From assembly GCF_018129995.1 (NCBI RefSeq), contig NZ_JAFCKS010000002.1:248001-312000 (forward strand): a stretch of 64,000 nucleotides of DNA, read 5' to 3'. Positions 1-8,489 of this stretch are shown here, one piece after another (the first letter of the stretch is position 1; the number at the start of each line of letters is the position of its first letter). This DNA is from Bradyrhizobium sp. SZCCT0153 (lineage in GTDB: Bacteria > Pseudomonadota > Alphaproteobacteria > Rhizobiales > Xanthobacteraceae). A program made the position numbers and the translations under genes. The notes below the pieces were generated by a model. The model saw nothing but the letters and a program-made list of their open reading frames with translations. It was not told the origin of the DNA and searched no databases.

Positions 1-5
1 ATGCT

Positions 6-1148
6 CTAGGCACTCACCGCGAACCGCGCCAGCGCCTCGCGATCGACCTCGATGCCGAGACCCGGACCGTCCGGCACGCGCACGACGCCCTTCGCGTGCT
101 CGATCGGCTCCTTCAGAATCGCCTGCCGGATCGGATGTTCGGTGCGGTCGAATTCGAGCATCGGCTCGAGCGGTGCCAGCGAGGTCGGCGTGTGCGACGG
201 CAGCACGGCGAGAAGCTGGAGCGAGGCCGCGATCGCAATCCCGGTGCCCCAGACATGTGGATTGTAGCGGATGCCGAACGCCTCGCTCATGTCGGCGATC
301 TTCTTGCATTCGGAGAGGCCGCCGGCTGCGCAGGTGTCGGGCTGGGCGATGTCGAGCGCATGGGAGGCAAACAGGTCGCGGAAGCCGAAGCGCGTGAACT
401 CGCATTCGCCGCCGGCAATGGGAATGGAGAGCGCGGATTTCACCGCGCGATAGCCTGCGACGTCCTCCGGCGGTACCGGCTCCTCGAACCATCCGATATC
501 ATAGCGCTCGATCAGTCGGCCGAGCCGGATCGCAGCGATCGCGTCATAGGCGTGGTTCGCATCGACCATCAGCGCGACATCGGGGCCGATCGCCTCGCGC
601 ACCGCGCGCGTCACCGCGGCATCGTCCGCGATGCCGAAGCCGACTTTCAGTTTCACGGCGCGGAATCCTTCCGCGGCATAACCCGCCGCCTCCTCCGGCA
701 GATATTTCAGCGGATCGCCCGACTTGCGCCGGTAGAGACCGGTCGCATAAGCCGCAACCTCCTTGCGCGCGGCGCCGCCGAGAAGCTGGTGCGCGGGCAC
801 GCCAAAATGCTTGCCCTTGATGTCCCATAACGCGATGTCGATGCCGCTCAGGCCCTGGATCACGACGCCCTTCTGGCCGTGATCGCGCAAACGCGCGTAG
901 ACCATCTGCCACAAGACGTCGGTGCGCAGCGGATCCTCACCGGTCAGCCATGGTTCGATGCTGCGGACCACTGCCGCCGTCATGCGTGCCGGGCCGTAAC
1001 ATTCGCCCCAGCCGACGAGACCGTCATCGGTCTCGACCTCGACCAGCATCGCGGTGCGCGTGTCGTACCAGGCGCGCGAATAGGCGAAGGGCTGCGAGAG
1101 CTTTGCTTCGAGGATGTGCGTGCGAACGCTCGTGATCTTCATTGCCAT
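6..1148 (-). CDS. Mandelate racemase/muconate lactonizing enzyme family protein
   Basis: A 380-residue member of the enolase superfamily, which abstracts the proton alpha to a carboxylate in an acid-sugar or related substrate. The mandelate-racemase catalytic set is visible: the KLK pair at 166-168, metal ligands Asp196 (DANHAYD), Glu222 (FEEP) and Glu248 (GGECE), and the general base His298 (NPHVWGTG). The length is normal for the family. The start lies 7 bp after the stop of the sensor-kinase gene upstream, so the two are probably cotranscribed. The substrate cannot be read from sequence; acid-sugar dehydratase or racemase are both possible. Confidence 0.85.
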   Translation of the reverse strand: MAMKITSVRTHILEAKLSQPFAYSRAWYDTRTAMLVEVETDDGLVGWGECYGPARMTAAVVRSIEPWLTGEDPLRTDVLWQMVYARLRDHGQKGVVIQGLSGIDIALWDIKGKHFGVPAHQLLGGAARKEVAAYATGLYRRKSGDPLKYLPEEAAGYAAEGFRAVKLKVGFGIADDAAVTRAVREAIGPDVALMVDANHAYDAIAAIRLGRLIERYDIGWFEEPVPPEDVAGYRAVKSALSIPIAGGECEFTRFGFRDLFASHALDIAQPDTCAAGGLSECKKIADMSEAFGIRYNPHVWGTGIAIAASLQLLAVLPSHTPTSLAPLEPMLEFDRTEHPIRQAILKEPIEHAKGVVRVPDGPGLGIEVDREALARFAVSA

Positions 1149-1155
1149 TCCCCGT

Positions 1156-2664
1156 TCACCGCGCCTCGTCCAGCGTGCAGATCACCGTGCAGACCACGCC
1201 GCGCGGCAGGAAGTCGACGGTCGCCTCGCCGCCGAGCTGGTCGCGCGCGCTGCGCTCGATCAGGCGCGAGCCGAAGCCGCGCTGCACCGGCGCCGTCACC
1301 GGCGGGCCGCCGATCTCGGTCCAGATCAGGCGCAGCCGCGGCTTCGGCGCATCGGCGATGACCTCCCATTCCAGCGTGACACGGCCGGTCTCGTTGGAGA
1401 GTGCGCCGTATTTTGCGGCGTTGGTGGCGATCTCGTGCACGATCATCGACAGCACCACGGCGAGCCGCGGCGACAGCGGCGCGGCGGGGCCGTCCATCCG
1501 GATGCGTTCGGGATTGTTCAGCAGGAACGGTTGAAGCGCGCGGGCAATCACGTCCTTCAGCTCGGAGCCTGCCCATTTTTCCTGGCTCAGCAGGTTATGC
1601 GCCTCGGCGAGGGCGCCGAGCCGGCCCTCGAATTTCGCCCGCTCGTCGCGGCTGGCGCTGCGGAAGGTCTGCACGGCGATCGCCTGCATCAAGGCGAGCG
1701 TGTTCTTGACGCGATGGTTGAGCTCGTCGATCAACAGATCGTGCAGCATCTCGCCGCGCGCGATCGTGGTCGCCATCCTGACCGCGAAGGTCAGGCCGGT
1801 CAGCAGCAGGATGCCGCCGATCAGGCTGGTGATCGCGATGTTGCGCCAGAGCGGGGCAATCAGCGAGCTCTCGGCGACGCCGGCGGCCACCGTCCAGCCC
1901 GTCAGCTGCGAACGGGTGTAGGCGGAGGCGAGCGGAATGCCGTCGAGCGACACGGTCGAAAGCGATGCCTCGTTGCTCCGGAACATCGCCGCGTAGAGCG
2001 AGGGGGAAGCCCGCTTGCCGAATGTCTCGCTCGGATTGGGAGTGCGCGCGAACACGATGCCCTTGGTATCGAGCAGCGATACGGTCCAGAGCTGGTCGGG
2101 CCGCTGCTTTTCCACCAGATGCTGAAAGATGCCGACCGGCGGGCTGAAGCAGAGGTCGTAGATCACCTCGCCATCGCGGAGCACCGGGACCTCGACCGTG
2201 AGCACCTGTCGCCCGTTGATCGCGCCGGTGAACAGGTCGGAATATTGCGGCGACCTGGTCGCAAATACCTTCTCGATGATCTCGATATGATCGCGCGGCG
2301 GCAGGCTTGCGGTGTCCTCCGTCGCGGAGGAGAACAGCAGCCGGCCCTTGCGATCGGAGATCAGCACGAGGCCGCCCTTGCCGTACTGGTCGACGAAACC
2401 GAGCGCGATGCGGCGGAAGTTCTCGAAGTCGTCGTTGCGCAGCGAATTCGTCAGCGCAAGGACTTGCAAGCCGCCGGTCATCCGCTGCACCTCGGAGTCC
2501 AGCACGAGGCGCATGCTGCGCACGTTCTCCAGCACGCGGCGGGTCGCGTCGTTCCGGTCCTGCTTGTAATTGTAGACGGCAATGCCGACCGCGAAGACGA
2601 TCAGCGGCAACATCGTTCCCGTGACCAGAAGGGCGAGCCGGACCGGCAGGGTGAGCTTTGACAA
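1156..2664 (-). CDS. HWE-family sensor histidine kinase
   Basis: A 502-residue membrane sensor kinase. A membrane segment (about 8-31) is followed by an extracytoplasmic sensing region (about 32-273, probably a double-Cache fold) and a second membrane segment (about 275-297). The cytoplasmic part carries the phospho-acceptor box ELNHRVKN with His317, an N-box HEIATN (410-415), the W-x-E signature of the HWE class (Trp448, Glu450) and a G-box GFGSRLIE (463-470). No response regulator is adjacent. The gene is followed after 7 bp by an enolase-superfamily gene, an unusual operon partner. HWE kinases often act in general stress or light responses, but nothing here identifies the signal. Confidence 0.88.
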   Translation of the reverse strand: MSKLTLPVRLALLVTGTMLPLIVFAVGIAVYNYKQDRNDATRRVLENVRSMRLVLDSEVQRMTGGLQVLALTNSLRNDDFENFRRIALGFVDQYGKGGLVLISDRKGRLLFSSATEDTASLPPRDHIEIIEKVFATRSPQYSDLFTGAINGRQVLTVEVPVLRDGEVIYDLCFSPPVGIFQHLVEKQRPDQLWTVSLLDTKGIVFARTPNPSETFGKRASPSLYAAMFRSNEASLSTVSLDGIPLASAYTRSQLTGWTVAAGVAESSLIAPLWRNIAITSLIGGILLLTGLTFAVRMATTIARGEMLHDLLIDELNHRVKNTLALMQAIAVQTFRSASRDERAKFEGRLGALAEAHNLLSQEKWAGSELKDVIARALQPFLLNNPERIRMDGPAAPLSPRLAVVLSMIVHEIATNAAKYGALSNETGRVTLEWEVIADAPKPRLRLIWTEIGGPPVTAPVQRGFGSRLIERSARDQLGGEATVDFLPRGVVCTVICTLDEAR

Positions 2665-2818
2665 ACGCGGGCGTCCCGGTTCCGGCGCAGGAGAGCGCCG
2701 GATTTATGATTTTGGGAGACCATAGGGGCGGGATATGCGCTGCGCCATGATTTTCGCATCTGGGCGAGCCGCCCAGCGGCGGGATATTGCAGCGCAGTTC
2801 GGGCGCCTGCGCCTCAGC

Positions 2819-2911
2819 TCAGCTCATGCTGAGTGCGGTCAGTAGGAGACACATGGCGTAAACGGCCGCCAGGCTGAGCCCGGCGATCCGGGCCTCTCGA
2901 TGCGATCTCAT
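2819..2911 (-). CDS. Small single-span membrane protein (30 aa)
   Basis: A 30-codon reading frame: a basic N-terminus (MRSHREAR) followed by one hydrophobic stretch (about residues 9-27), ending TALSMS and TGA. A GGAG ribosome-binding site sits about 9 bases before the ATG. The layout, charged head plus single membrane span with a good Shine-Dalgarno, is that of a genuine micro-protein. It lies alone between a DUF1236 gene and the sensor kinase, all on the minus strand. Function unknown; no homology claim is made. Confidence 0.5.
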   Translation of the reverse strand: MRSHREARIAGLSLAAVYAMCLLLTALSMS

Positions 2912-2966
2912 GCGGTCAACTCCGGGGAAGGCGGCCGCCTTGGAGGTGACCGCCCTCGCGCCTTGA

Positions 2967-3311
2967 TCAATCGATTTCCTGAACGACCGTGCGCGAGCCG
3001 GGGTCGACGAGCATCACGCGTTCGCCGGAGTAGACATAGCGATACCTCGTGAGGGACGGACCCCAGTCTGCCGGAACGGCCTCGAGTTCGACATCGCTCG
3101 GCACTGTCGCGCCGACGATGATCTTTTGCTTCGTCGTCACCGGACGGAGATGGTGCTCGGTGACATAGGATTTGATCCTGGTCCGGTATTGCGGCTCGAT
3201 CTGAACCGCTGCCGCGTGACCGGTTCCGGTCGTGGTCACCACGGTGGATTGCGCGAAAGCGCCGGTCGACATCAGGACGACAGCGGCGGATAGCAGGAAC
3301 AGCTTCTTCAT
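2967..3311 (-). CDS. DUF1236-type small exported protein
   Basis: A 114-residue protein with a clear Sec signal peptide (MKKLFLLSAAVVLMSTGAFAQ, cleavage after AFA). The mature part contains an 'EPQYRTRIKSYV' segment and a C-terminal 'RVMLVDPGSRTVVQEID', the arrangement of DUF1236 domains that are common and multi-copy in rhizobia. A second copy with the same C-terminal pattern lies at 39244-39660. A strong purine-rich ribosome-binding site precedes the ATG. Probably periplasmic; biochemical role unknown. Confidence 0.75.
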   Translation of the reverse strand: MKKLFLLSAAVVLMSTGAFAQSTVVTTTGTGHAAAVQIEPQYRTRIKSYVTEHHLRPVTTKQKIIVGATVPSDVELEAVPADWGPSLTRYRYVYSGERVMLVDPGSRTVVQEID

Positions 3312-3449
3312 ATTCTCCTCCTCATACGGATCAGGCGCCGCATCAACATCTCACCGTGCGCGACGTTCCTGCCCACAGGAACAAATTGCCGATTTTTCCC
3401 GTTGGTGAATCGACCGGGCCGGAAAGCCCGGCAACTGGAGGAGGAGAGT

Positions 3450-3683
3450 ATGAAGCTGAAAGTAGCGACCGCAGCGCTGATGCTCGCTGCATTGTCCCTG
3501 CCGGCGTTCGCGGCCGACGAGTTCTACGTCGTCCAGGACGTCAAGACGAAGAAGTGCACCATCGTCGACAAGAAGCCGACGGACACGACCACGACCGTCG
3601 TCAGCCCCTCGGGCACGATCTACAAGTCGCGCATCGAGGCTGAGAGCGGCATGAAGACCGTCAAGGTCTGCACGTCAAACTGA
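3450..3683 (+). CDS. Small exported hypothetical protein
   Basis: A 77-residue protein starting at MKLKVATAALML with a signal peptide cleaved near AFA-AD. The mature part is short, lysine- and threonine-rich, with two cysteines (KKCTI and KVCTSN) that could form a disulfide in the periplasm. I chose this ATG rather than an upstream in-frame start at 3402 because GGAGGAGAG lies just before it. The next small gene starts 12 bases after the stop and its ribosome-binding site overlaps the stop, so the two are translationally linked. Function unknown. Confidence 0.7.
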   Translation: MKLKVATAALMLAALSLPAFAADEFYVVQDVKTKKCTIVDKKPTDTTTTVVSPSGTIYKSRIEAESGMKTVKVCTSN

Positions 3684-3695
3684 GGAGGATGACAA

Positions 3696-3776
3696 ATGCC
3701 GGTTCTGATTCTGTGGGCCGTGCCGGCCGTGCTGGTGATCGGCGGCGGCATCTATCTGATCGGCCACCTGCACTAA
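3696..3776 (+). CDS. Micro membrane protein (26 aa)
   Basis: A 26-codon frame, MPVLILWAVPAVLVIG onward, that is almost entirely one hydrophobic helix and ends GHLH. A perfect GAGGAGG overlapping the stop of the preceding secreted-protein gene serves as its ribosome-binding site. This coupling, the membrane-helix composition and the hairpin that follows argue for a real gene. Function unknown. Confidence 0.55.
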   Translation: MPVLILWAVPAVLVIGGGIYLIGHLH

Positions 3777-4079
3777 GCCGCAGTGGAAGGCGAGCGGGTC
3801 TGTGCGTGCAACGCACAGACCCGCAAGTCTTTCGTATCCCAAGTCGTCCGCCTCTTGCTGAATGGGAGGGCCCCCGTAGCCTGCCGCGCGCCGGCGGGAG
3901 CGCGAGTTGCAGTGCAACAGCCCGCGCAGGAGCGGCCCCTGCGACGAAGAGTACCTCCCGCGCGCGCGAAATGACTTCCGTCCCGCCGATGTTTTCCCTA
4001 CGCTTCCCTTTCGCAAGCCGCATACCGGCTGCGCTCACGGCCCGGCTACAGGGCCGGAGCATCAAAGGGAGGGCAGAGG
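3777..4079. other. Intergenic region before the first TRAP operon
   Basis: 303 bp with no credible gene. It holds a perfect 14-bp hairpin at 3794-3824 just after the micro-protein gene, and a GC-rich stretch. The TRAP promoter must lie here, but I could not recognise -35/-10 or -24/-12 elements. GGGAGGGCAGAGG before 4080 is the ribosome-binding site of the solute-binding protein. Confidence 0.6.
3794..3824 (+). terminator. Perfect 14-bp hairpin, likely transcription terminator
   Basis: GCGGGTCTGTGCGT and its exact reverse complement are separated by the triloop GCA. The hairpin ends the two small genes at 3450-3776. Only a short, interrupted T-run (AAGTCTTT) follows, so termination may be partial or the element may act as an RNA-stabilising 3' end. 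Confidence 0.6.
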
Positions 4080-5078
4080 ATGAAGCGAAGATCATTTCTC
4101 GCTGGGCTCGGCGCGACCACTGCGACGGCCGTGGTCGGCATGCCGTCGATCGCCAGGGCACAGGCGCCGATCACGCTGAACGGTGCGGTCCAGTTCAACG
4201 ACGACCACGCCTTCAACCGGGCACTGATCCGGTTCGAAGAGCTGGTCAAGAAGTACTACGGCAAGCCGGTCAACTTCACGCTGCACAAGAACTCCTCGCT
4301 CGGCCTCGAGAAGCAGTATTTCGAGTACATGTCGCAGGGCAAGGCGGTCGACTACGGCATCGTCTCGCCGGCCCACATGTCGACCTTCGCCAAGGCGGCC
4401 CCGTTCATCGATGCGCCCTTCGTGTTCAAGGGCATCGAGCACATGAACAAGGTCGTCGAAGCCAATATCCTGGCGCCGATCGCCGACGAAGTCGCGGCGA
4501 AAGCCGAGGTCGTTCTGATCGGGTATGCCGGTGGTGGCATCCGCAACATCTTCGCCAACAAGCCGCTCAAGAATCTCGCCGATCTCAAGGGCCTCAAGGT
4601 TCGCGTGCAGGGCGCGCCGATCTGGTCGAAGACCTTTGCGGCGGTCGGCATGAGCCCGACGGTGATCGCCTATAACGAAATCTACAACGCGATCCAGAAC
4701 GGCGTGATATCGGCCGGCGAAAACGAGGCGGCAGGCGTCGAGGCGATGAAGTTCTACGAAGTGGCCCCGCATCTCAACCTGACACAGCACGCGGTGTCGA
4801 TCCGGCCGATCTGCTTCTCGGTGAAGACGCTGAAGACCTTGCCGAAGGATTTGCAGGACGCGATCATGAAGGCCGGCAAGGAGGCCGGCGACTACGGCCG
4901 TCAGCTCGAATCGAGCGAAGAGGTCGTCAAGCTCGACACGCTCGAGAAGGCCGGCAAGCTCAAGCGCGTTCCGTTCGAGGAGCGGGACGCCATGAAGAAG
5001 CTCGCCGACCCCGTGATGGCCGCCTACGCCAAGGAAATCGGTGCGGAAGGCATTTTCGAGAAGATCAACGTCGCCTGA
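4080..5078 (+). CDS. dctP: TRAP transporter solute-binding protein (DctP family)
   Basis: A 332-residue periplasmic binding protein that delivers a carboxylate ligand to the TRAP permease encoded next to it. It begins with a twin-arginine leader (MKRRSFLAG, cleavage near ARA-QA), so it may be exported folded. The TRAP motif LKVRVQ with the carboxylate-binding Arg175 is present, followed by the EIYNAIQNGV segment that lines the pocket. The start has GGGCAGAGG upstream. The ligand is unknown; most family ligands are C4-dicarboxylates, sugar acids or aromatic acids. Confidence 0.92.
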   Translation: MKRRSFLAGLGATTATAVVGMPSIARAQAPITLNGAVQFNDDHAFNRALIRFEELVKKYYGKPVNFTLHKNSSLGLEKQYFEYMSQGKAVDYGIVSPAHMSTFAKAAPFIDAPFVFKGIEHMNKVVEANILAPIADEVAAKAEVVLIGYAGGGIRNIFANKPLKNLADLKGLKVRVQGAPIWSKTFAAVGMSPTVIAYNEIYNAIQNGVISAGENEAAGVEAMKFYEVAPHLNLTQHAVSIRPICFSVKTLKTLPKDLQDAIMKAGKEAGDYGRQLESSEEVVKLDTLEKAGKLKRVPFEERDAMKKLADPVMAAYAKEIGAEGIFEKINVA

Positions 5079-5161
5079 GGTCGTTGCGTCCGTCGACAAC
5101 AATCCGGGCAGGCCCCGCTTCCTGCCCGGACGCAGCGGACGAACTGCCGCACGGAGCCCAA

Positions 5162-5674
5162 ATGTCTGAAATGCCCGTCCCGTCCGCACCGCTGTGGCGT
5201 CGCGTAACGGCGGCCTATGCGAGATTGCTGGAATTCCTGCTGGCCGCCTGCGTCGGCGTCCTCGTCATTCCGGTCACGCTGCAGATCATCTCACGCTACA
5301 CGCCGTTCATTCCATCCTACATCTGGACTGAGGAAATGGCGCGGTTCCTGTTCATCTGGACGATCATGATCGGCGCGATGGTCGGTGTGCGGGAAGCGCA
5401 GCATTTCGAGGTCGACGTGTGGCCTGACCTGTCGCGGCGTGCGGAGGCCACGGTGCGGATCCTCGCGCGGCTCGGTGTGCTGGCCCTGGCGCTGGTGTTC
5501 GTCTCCGCCGGCATCGAGTTCACGCGCTTTGCCTGGAACAGAACTTCGGAACTGGCCGATCTGCCGCTTTGGCTGATCCACGTCGCCTGGCCGGTGACCG
5601 GCGCGACGTGGATCGCGTTTGCCGGCGAACAGATCGTCGATGAAATGCGCATTCTGGCTGGGGCGGAGCGATGA
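5162..5674 (+). CDS. dctQ: TRAP transporter small permease subunit (DctQ)
   Basis: A 170-residue inner-membrane protein with four predicted helices, the small subunit that partners DctM. The 'WTEEMARFLFIWTIMIGAM' region typical of DctQ lies in the second/third helix zone. I start at ATG 5162 (MSEMPVPSAP), since an upstream in-frame start at 5084 would add 26 non-hydrophobic residues inside the intergenic sequence. The stop overlaps the start of the large permease gene by four bases (ATGA), indicating translational coupling. Confidence 0.88.
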   Translation: MSEMPVPSAPLWRRVTAAYARLLEFLLAACVGVLVIPVTLQIISRYTPFIPSYIWTEEMARFLFIWTIMIGAMVGVREAQHFEVDVWPDLSRRAEATVRILARLGVLALALVFVSAGIEFTRFAWNRTSELADLPLWLIHVAWPVTGATWIAFAGEQIVDEMRILAGAER

Positions 5675-6990
5675 GCGGCAATGTGCTTTCCGCCGGACAG
5701 GCCGCGATGGTGCTGTTCGGGGTCTTCGTCGGCCTGCTCATCGTGCGTGTGCCGGTCGCCTTCGCGCTCGGCCTTGCCTGCGTGCCGATCCTGCTGATCG
5801 AGCCGCATCTGTCGCTGATGACGCTCGCGCAGGAAACCTTCAACGCCTACAATTCATTCATCCTGCTGGCGGTGCCGTTCTTCCTGCTGACGGCGAACCT
5901 GATGAGCATCGGCGGCATCACCGACCGGCTGGTGGCGTTGTCGCGCTCGATGGTCGGGCACTGGCCGGGGTCACTGGCGCAGATCAACGTCGTGTTGTCG
6001 GTGTTCTTTGCCGGCATCTCCGGCTCCTCCACCGCGGATGCGGCGAGCCAGTCGAAAATCTTCATCGACGCCCAGACCAGGGAGGGCTACGACCTTTCGT
6101 TCTCCATCGCCATCACTGCGGTTTCTGCGGTGCTTGCAGTCATCATTCCGCCGTCGATCCTGATGATCGTGTGGGGCGGGCTGATCTCGACCTCGATTGC
6201 GGCGATGTATCTGGCCGGCATCGTGCCGGGCCTGCTGATCGCGGGCGCGCAGATGGCGACGGTGCACATCTATGCGGTGCGCCGTGGCTACCCGACCTAT
6301 CCGAAGACCACCTGGGTCGAGATGCGATGCGCCATCTGGCAGTCGATACCGGCGCTGATGACGCCGTTCATCATCGTTGGCGGCATTCTGCTCGGGTGGT
6401 TCACGGCGACCGAGTCCGCCTGCGTCGCGGTGCTCTATTCCGTGGTGCTCTCGGCCTTCTTCTATCGCGAGACGGGTCCACGCGAACTGTACAAGGCCTT
6501 GCTAGACACCGGGCGTCTGGCCGGTGTCGCGCTGTTTTGCGTGGGCACGGCCAGCGCGTTCGGCTGGCTGCTCGCCTACTACAAGATTCCGCAGGAGCTT
6601 CTGGCCAATGTCTCGACATGGGGGATGGGCACCGTCACGGCCGGCTTCTTCATCGCCTTCTGCTTTCTGGTGGTGGGCTGCTTCCTCGACGCCATCCCTG
6701 CGATCATCATCGTCGGCACCGTGCTGGAGCCGCTCGCCAGGTCCGTAGAGCTCCATCCGGTCCAGTTCGCGATCATTTCCATCGTATCGCTGGCCTTCGG
6801 ACTGGTGACGCCACCCTATGGCTTATGTCTGATGATCGCTTGTTCGATCGCCGGCGTGCGGCTGCGTTACGCGCTGAAGGACACGGTGATCATGCTGATT
6901 CCGATGCTGCTCGTGTTGGCGGCAGTCATCATCTGGCCAGGCGTGTCGCTGTTCTTGCCGCGTCTGATCGTGCCGGAGATGCTCAAATGA
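5671..6990 (+). CDS. dctM: TRAP transporter large permease subunit (DctM)
   Basis: A 439-residue polytopic membrane protein with about a dozen hydrophobic segments, forming the Na+-driven transport channel of the TRAP system. Characteristic segments include the early 'VPFFLLTANLMS', the 'GISGSSTADAAS' loop and the late 'LAFGLVTPPYGL' motif. It is translationally coupled to dctQ. The operon seems to end here, with a convergent serine-hydrolase gene 52 bp downstream, and carries no catabolic enzyme to reveal the substrate. Confidence 0.93.
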   Translation: MSGNVLSAGQAAMVLFGVFVGLLIVRVPVAFALGLACVPILLIEPHLSLMTLAQETFNAYNSFILLAVPFFLLTANLMSIGGITDRLVALSRSMVGHWPGSLAQINVVLSVFFAGISGSSTADAASQSKIFIDAQTREGYDLSFSIAITAVSAVLAVIIPPSILMIVWGGLISTSIAAMYLAGIVPGLLIAGAQMATVHIYAVRRGYPTYPKTTWVEMRCAIWQSIPALMTPFIIVGGILLGWFTATESACVAVLYSVVLSAFFYRETGPRELYKALLDTGRLAGVALFCVGTASAFGWLLAYYKIPQELLANVSTWGMGTVTAGFFIAFCFLVVGCFLDAIPAIIIVGTVLEPLARSVELHPVQFAIISIVSLAFGLVTPPYGLCLMIACSIAGVRLRYALKDTVIMLIPMLLVLAAVIIWPGVSLFLPRLIVPEMLK

Positions 6991-7042
6991 GGGCGCGATA
7001 TCGCGATCCCGCGGCCGTCGGCCGCGAGATCGATTCAATTGG

Positions 7043-8317
7043 TTACAGATTGCTCTCGGTGATCGCGGCGTAGACCATGCTGCGCAGCTCGCGCCGGAGC
7101 GGATAGGCGCTCGACGGCAGCACCTGCGTCATGAAGATCGCGATCAGCTCCTCGGCCGGGTCGATCCAGAACGACGTCGTGGCCGCGCCGCCCCAATTGT
7201 ATTCACCGGGGCTGCCGGCGATCAGCGTCTCCGCCGGGCGCATGGTCACGGCGAAGCCGAGGCCGAAGCCGATGCCGTTATAGGTCGCTTCGGAGAACAG
7301 CGAGCGCGATACCTCGGGGAGGAAGCGGCCGCCCGGAATGTGGTTGGTCGTCATCAGCGCCAGCGTCTTCGGCCCGATCAGCCTGACGCCGCCGAGCTCG
7401 CCGCCATTGAGCAATGCGCGGCAGAAGGTGAGATAGTCGGCGACCGTCGAGCACAGGCCGCCGCCGCCCGAGATGAAGGAGGGCGGGGAGAGGAACGAGC
7501 TCTTGGTGGGATCGTCCTGGAGCGTCAGGCCCTCGCGGCGCTGGCCGGCATGGAAGGTCATGCCACCGCCCGGATCGGCCGAGTAGCAGGCGGCGAAGCG
7601 ATGGGCTTTCGAGGCCGGCACGTGGAAGTCGGTGTCGGTCATGCCGAGCGGATCGAGGATCCGTGTCTTGAGGAACTGCTCGAAGGGAATACCGGAGATC
7701 TTGCCGATGAGGTAGCCGAGCACGTCGGTCGCCACCGAGTAGTTCCAGGCTTCGCCCGGCGAGAACTCCAGCGGGATCTTTGCGAGGCTCTCGATCATGG
7801 TCTGGAGGGTGCCTGCCTTCTCGACCTCGCCGATCTTTTCAGTGCGATAGGCGGCATCGACGTTGGAGCGCTGCTGGAAGCCGTAGGTGAGGCCGGAGGT
7901 GTGGCGCAGCAGGTCGACGATCAGCATCGGCCGCGCCGGCGGCCGGGTCAGGAAGGCCGGCGCGGTGCCGGCGACGAAAACGCCGAGATCCTTCCATTCC
8001 GGAATGTATTTGGCGACGGGCTCGTCGATCGCGACCAGCCCTTGCTCGACCAGCATCATGAAGGCGACGCTGGTGAGCGGCTTGGTCATGGAATAGATGC
8101 GGTAGATGGTGTCGTCCTTGACCGGCAGCTTGCGCTCGACGTCGGCAAGGCCCTGCACCGAGCTGTGGGCGATCTTGCCGCGGCGATAGACCAGCAAATG
8201 GGTGCCCGGGAAGCGGCCGGCATCGATGTAGCGGCTCTTCAGATGCGCATCGACGCGGTCGAGCGCGGCCTTGGACATGCCCACGGATTCGGGCGAGGCG
8301 GGGGTAGGGGCGAGCAT
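7043..8317 (-). CDS. Serine hydrolase, class C beta-lactamase/EstB-like
   Basis: A 424-residue hydrolase of the beta-lactamase-like serine family, probably an esterase or peptidase rather than a drug-resistance enzyme. The nucleophile motif S-M-T-K (Ser76-Lys79) and the second-motif tyrosine in NYSVATD are present, as in EstB-type esterases. There is no signal peptide, so it is likely cytoplasmic, which also argues against a beta-lactamase role. It diverges from the dioxygenase gene across about 170 bp. Natural substrate unknown. Confidence 0.85.
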   Translation of the reverse strand: MLAPTPASPESVGMSKAALDRVDAHLKSRYIDAGRFPGTHLLVYRRGKIAHSSVQGLADVERKLPVKDDTIYRIYSMTKPLTSVAFMMLVEQGLVAIDEPVAKYIPEWKDLGVFVAGTAPAFLTRPPARPMLIVDLLRHTSGLTYGFQQRSNVDAAYRTEKIGEVEKAGTLQTMIESLAKIPLEFSPGEAWNYSVATDVLGYLIGKISGIPFEQFLKTRILDPLGMTDTDFHVPASKAHRFAACYSADPGGGMTFHAGQRREGLTLQDDPTKSSFLSPPSFISGGGGLCSTVADYLTFCRALLNGGELGGVRLIGPKTLALMTTNHIPGGRFLPEVSRSLFSEATYNGIGFGLGFAVTMRPAETLIAGSPGEYNWGGAATTSFWIDPAEELIAIFMTQVLPSSAYPLRRELRSMVYAAITESNL

Positions 8318-8489
8318 CGGTTCCTCCGGGCAGTTTTGTCCGACGTTGATAGCCGAAATGGCGGTCTCATTCCAAGCCGGTCGCGCTTAACGCCGGCCGG
8401 CCGGTTGGTGTAGGCTCCAGCCTGGAACGCCTCCAAGCAGCCCCAAAGATCCCCAATGGGGCCAACGAGAAAACGCAGGCAAACGCACC

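Noticed and set aside
1114..2661. 515-codon open frame on the plus strand opposite the sensor kinase
   Set aside because: It is a mirror of a high-G+C gene; its translation is rich in Arg, His, Gln and Asp with no domain, while the minus strand encodes a complete kinase.
7043..8317. Antibiotic-resistance beta-lactamase
   Set aside because: The SxxK motif is present, but there is no signal peptide and the second motif matches EstB-type esterases.
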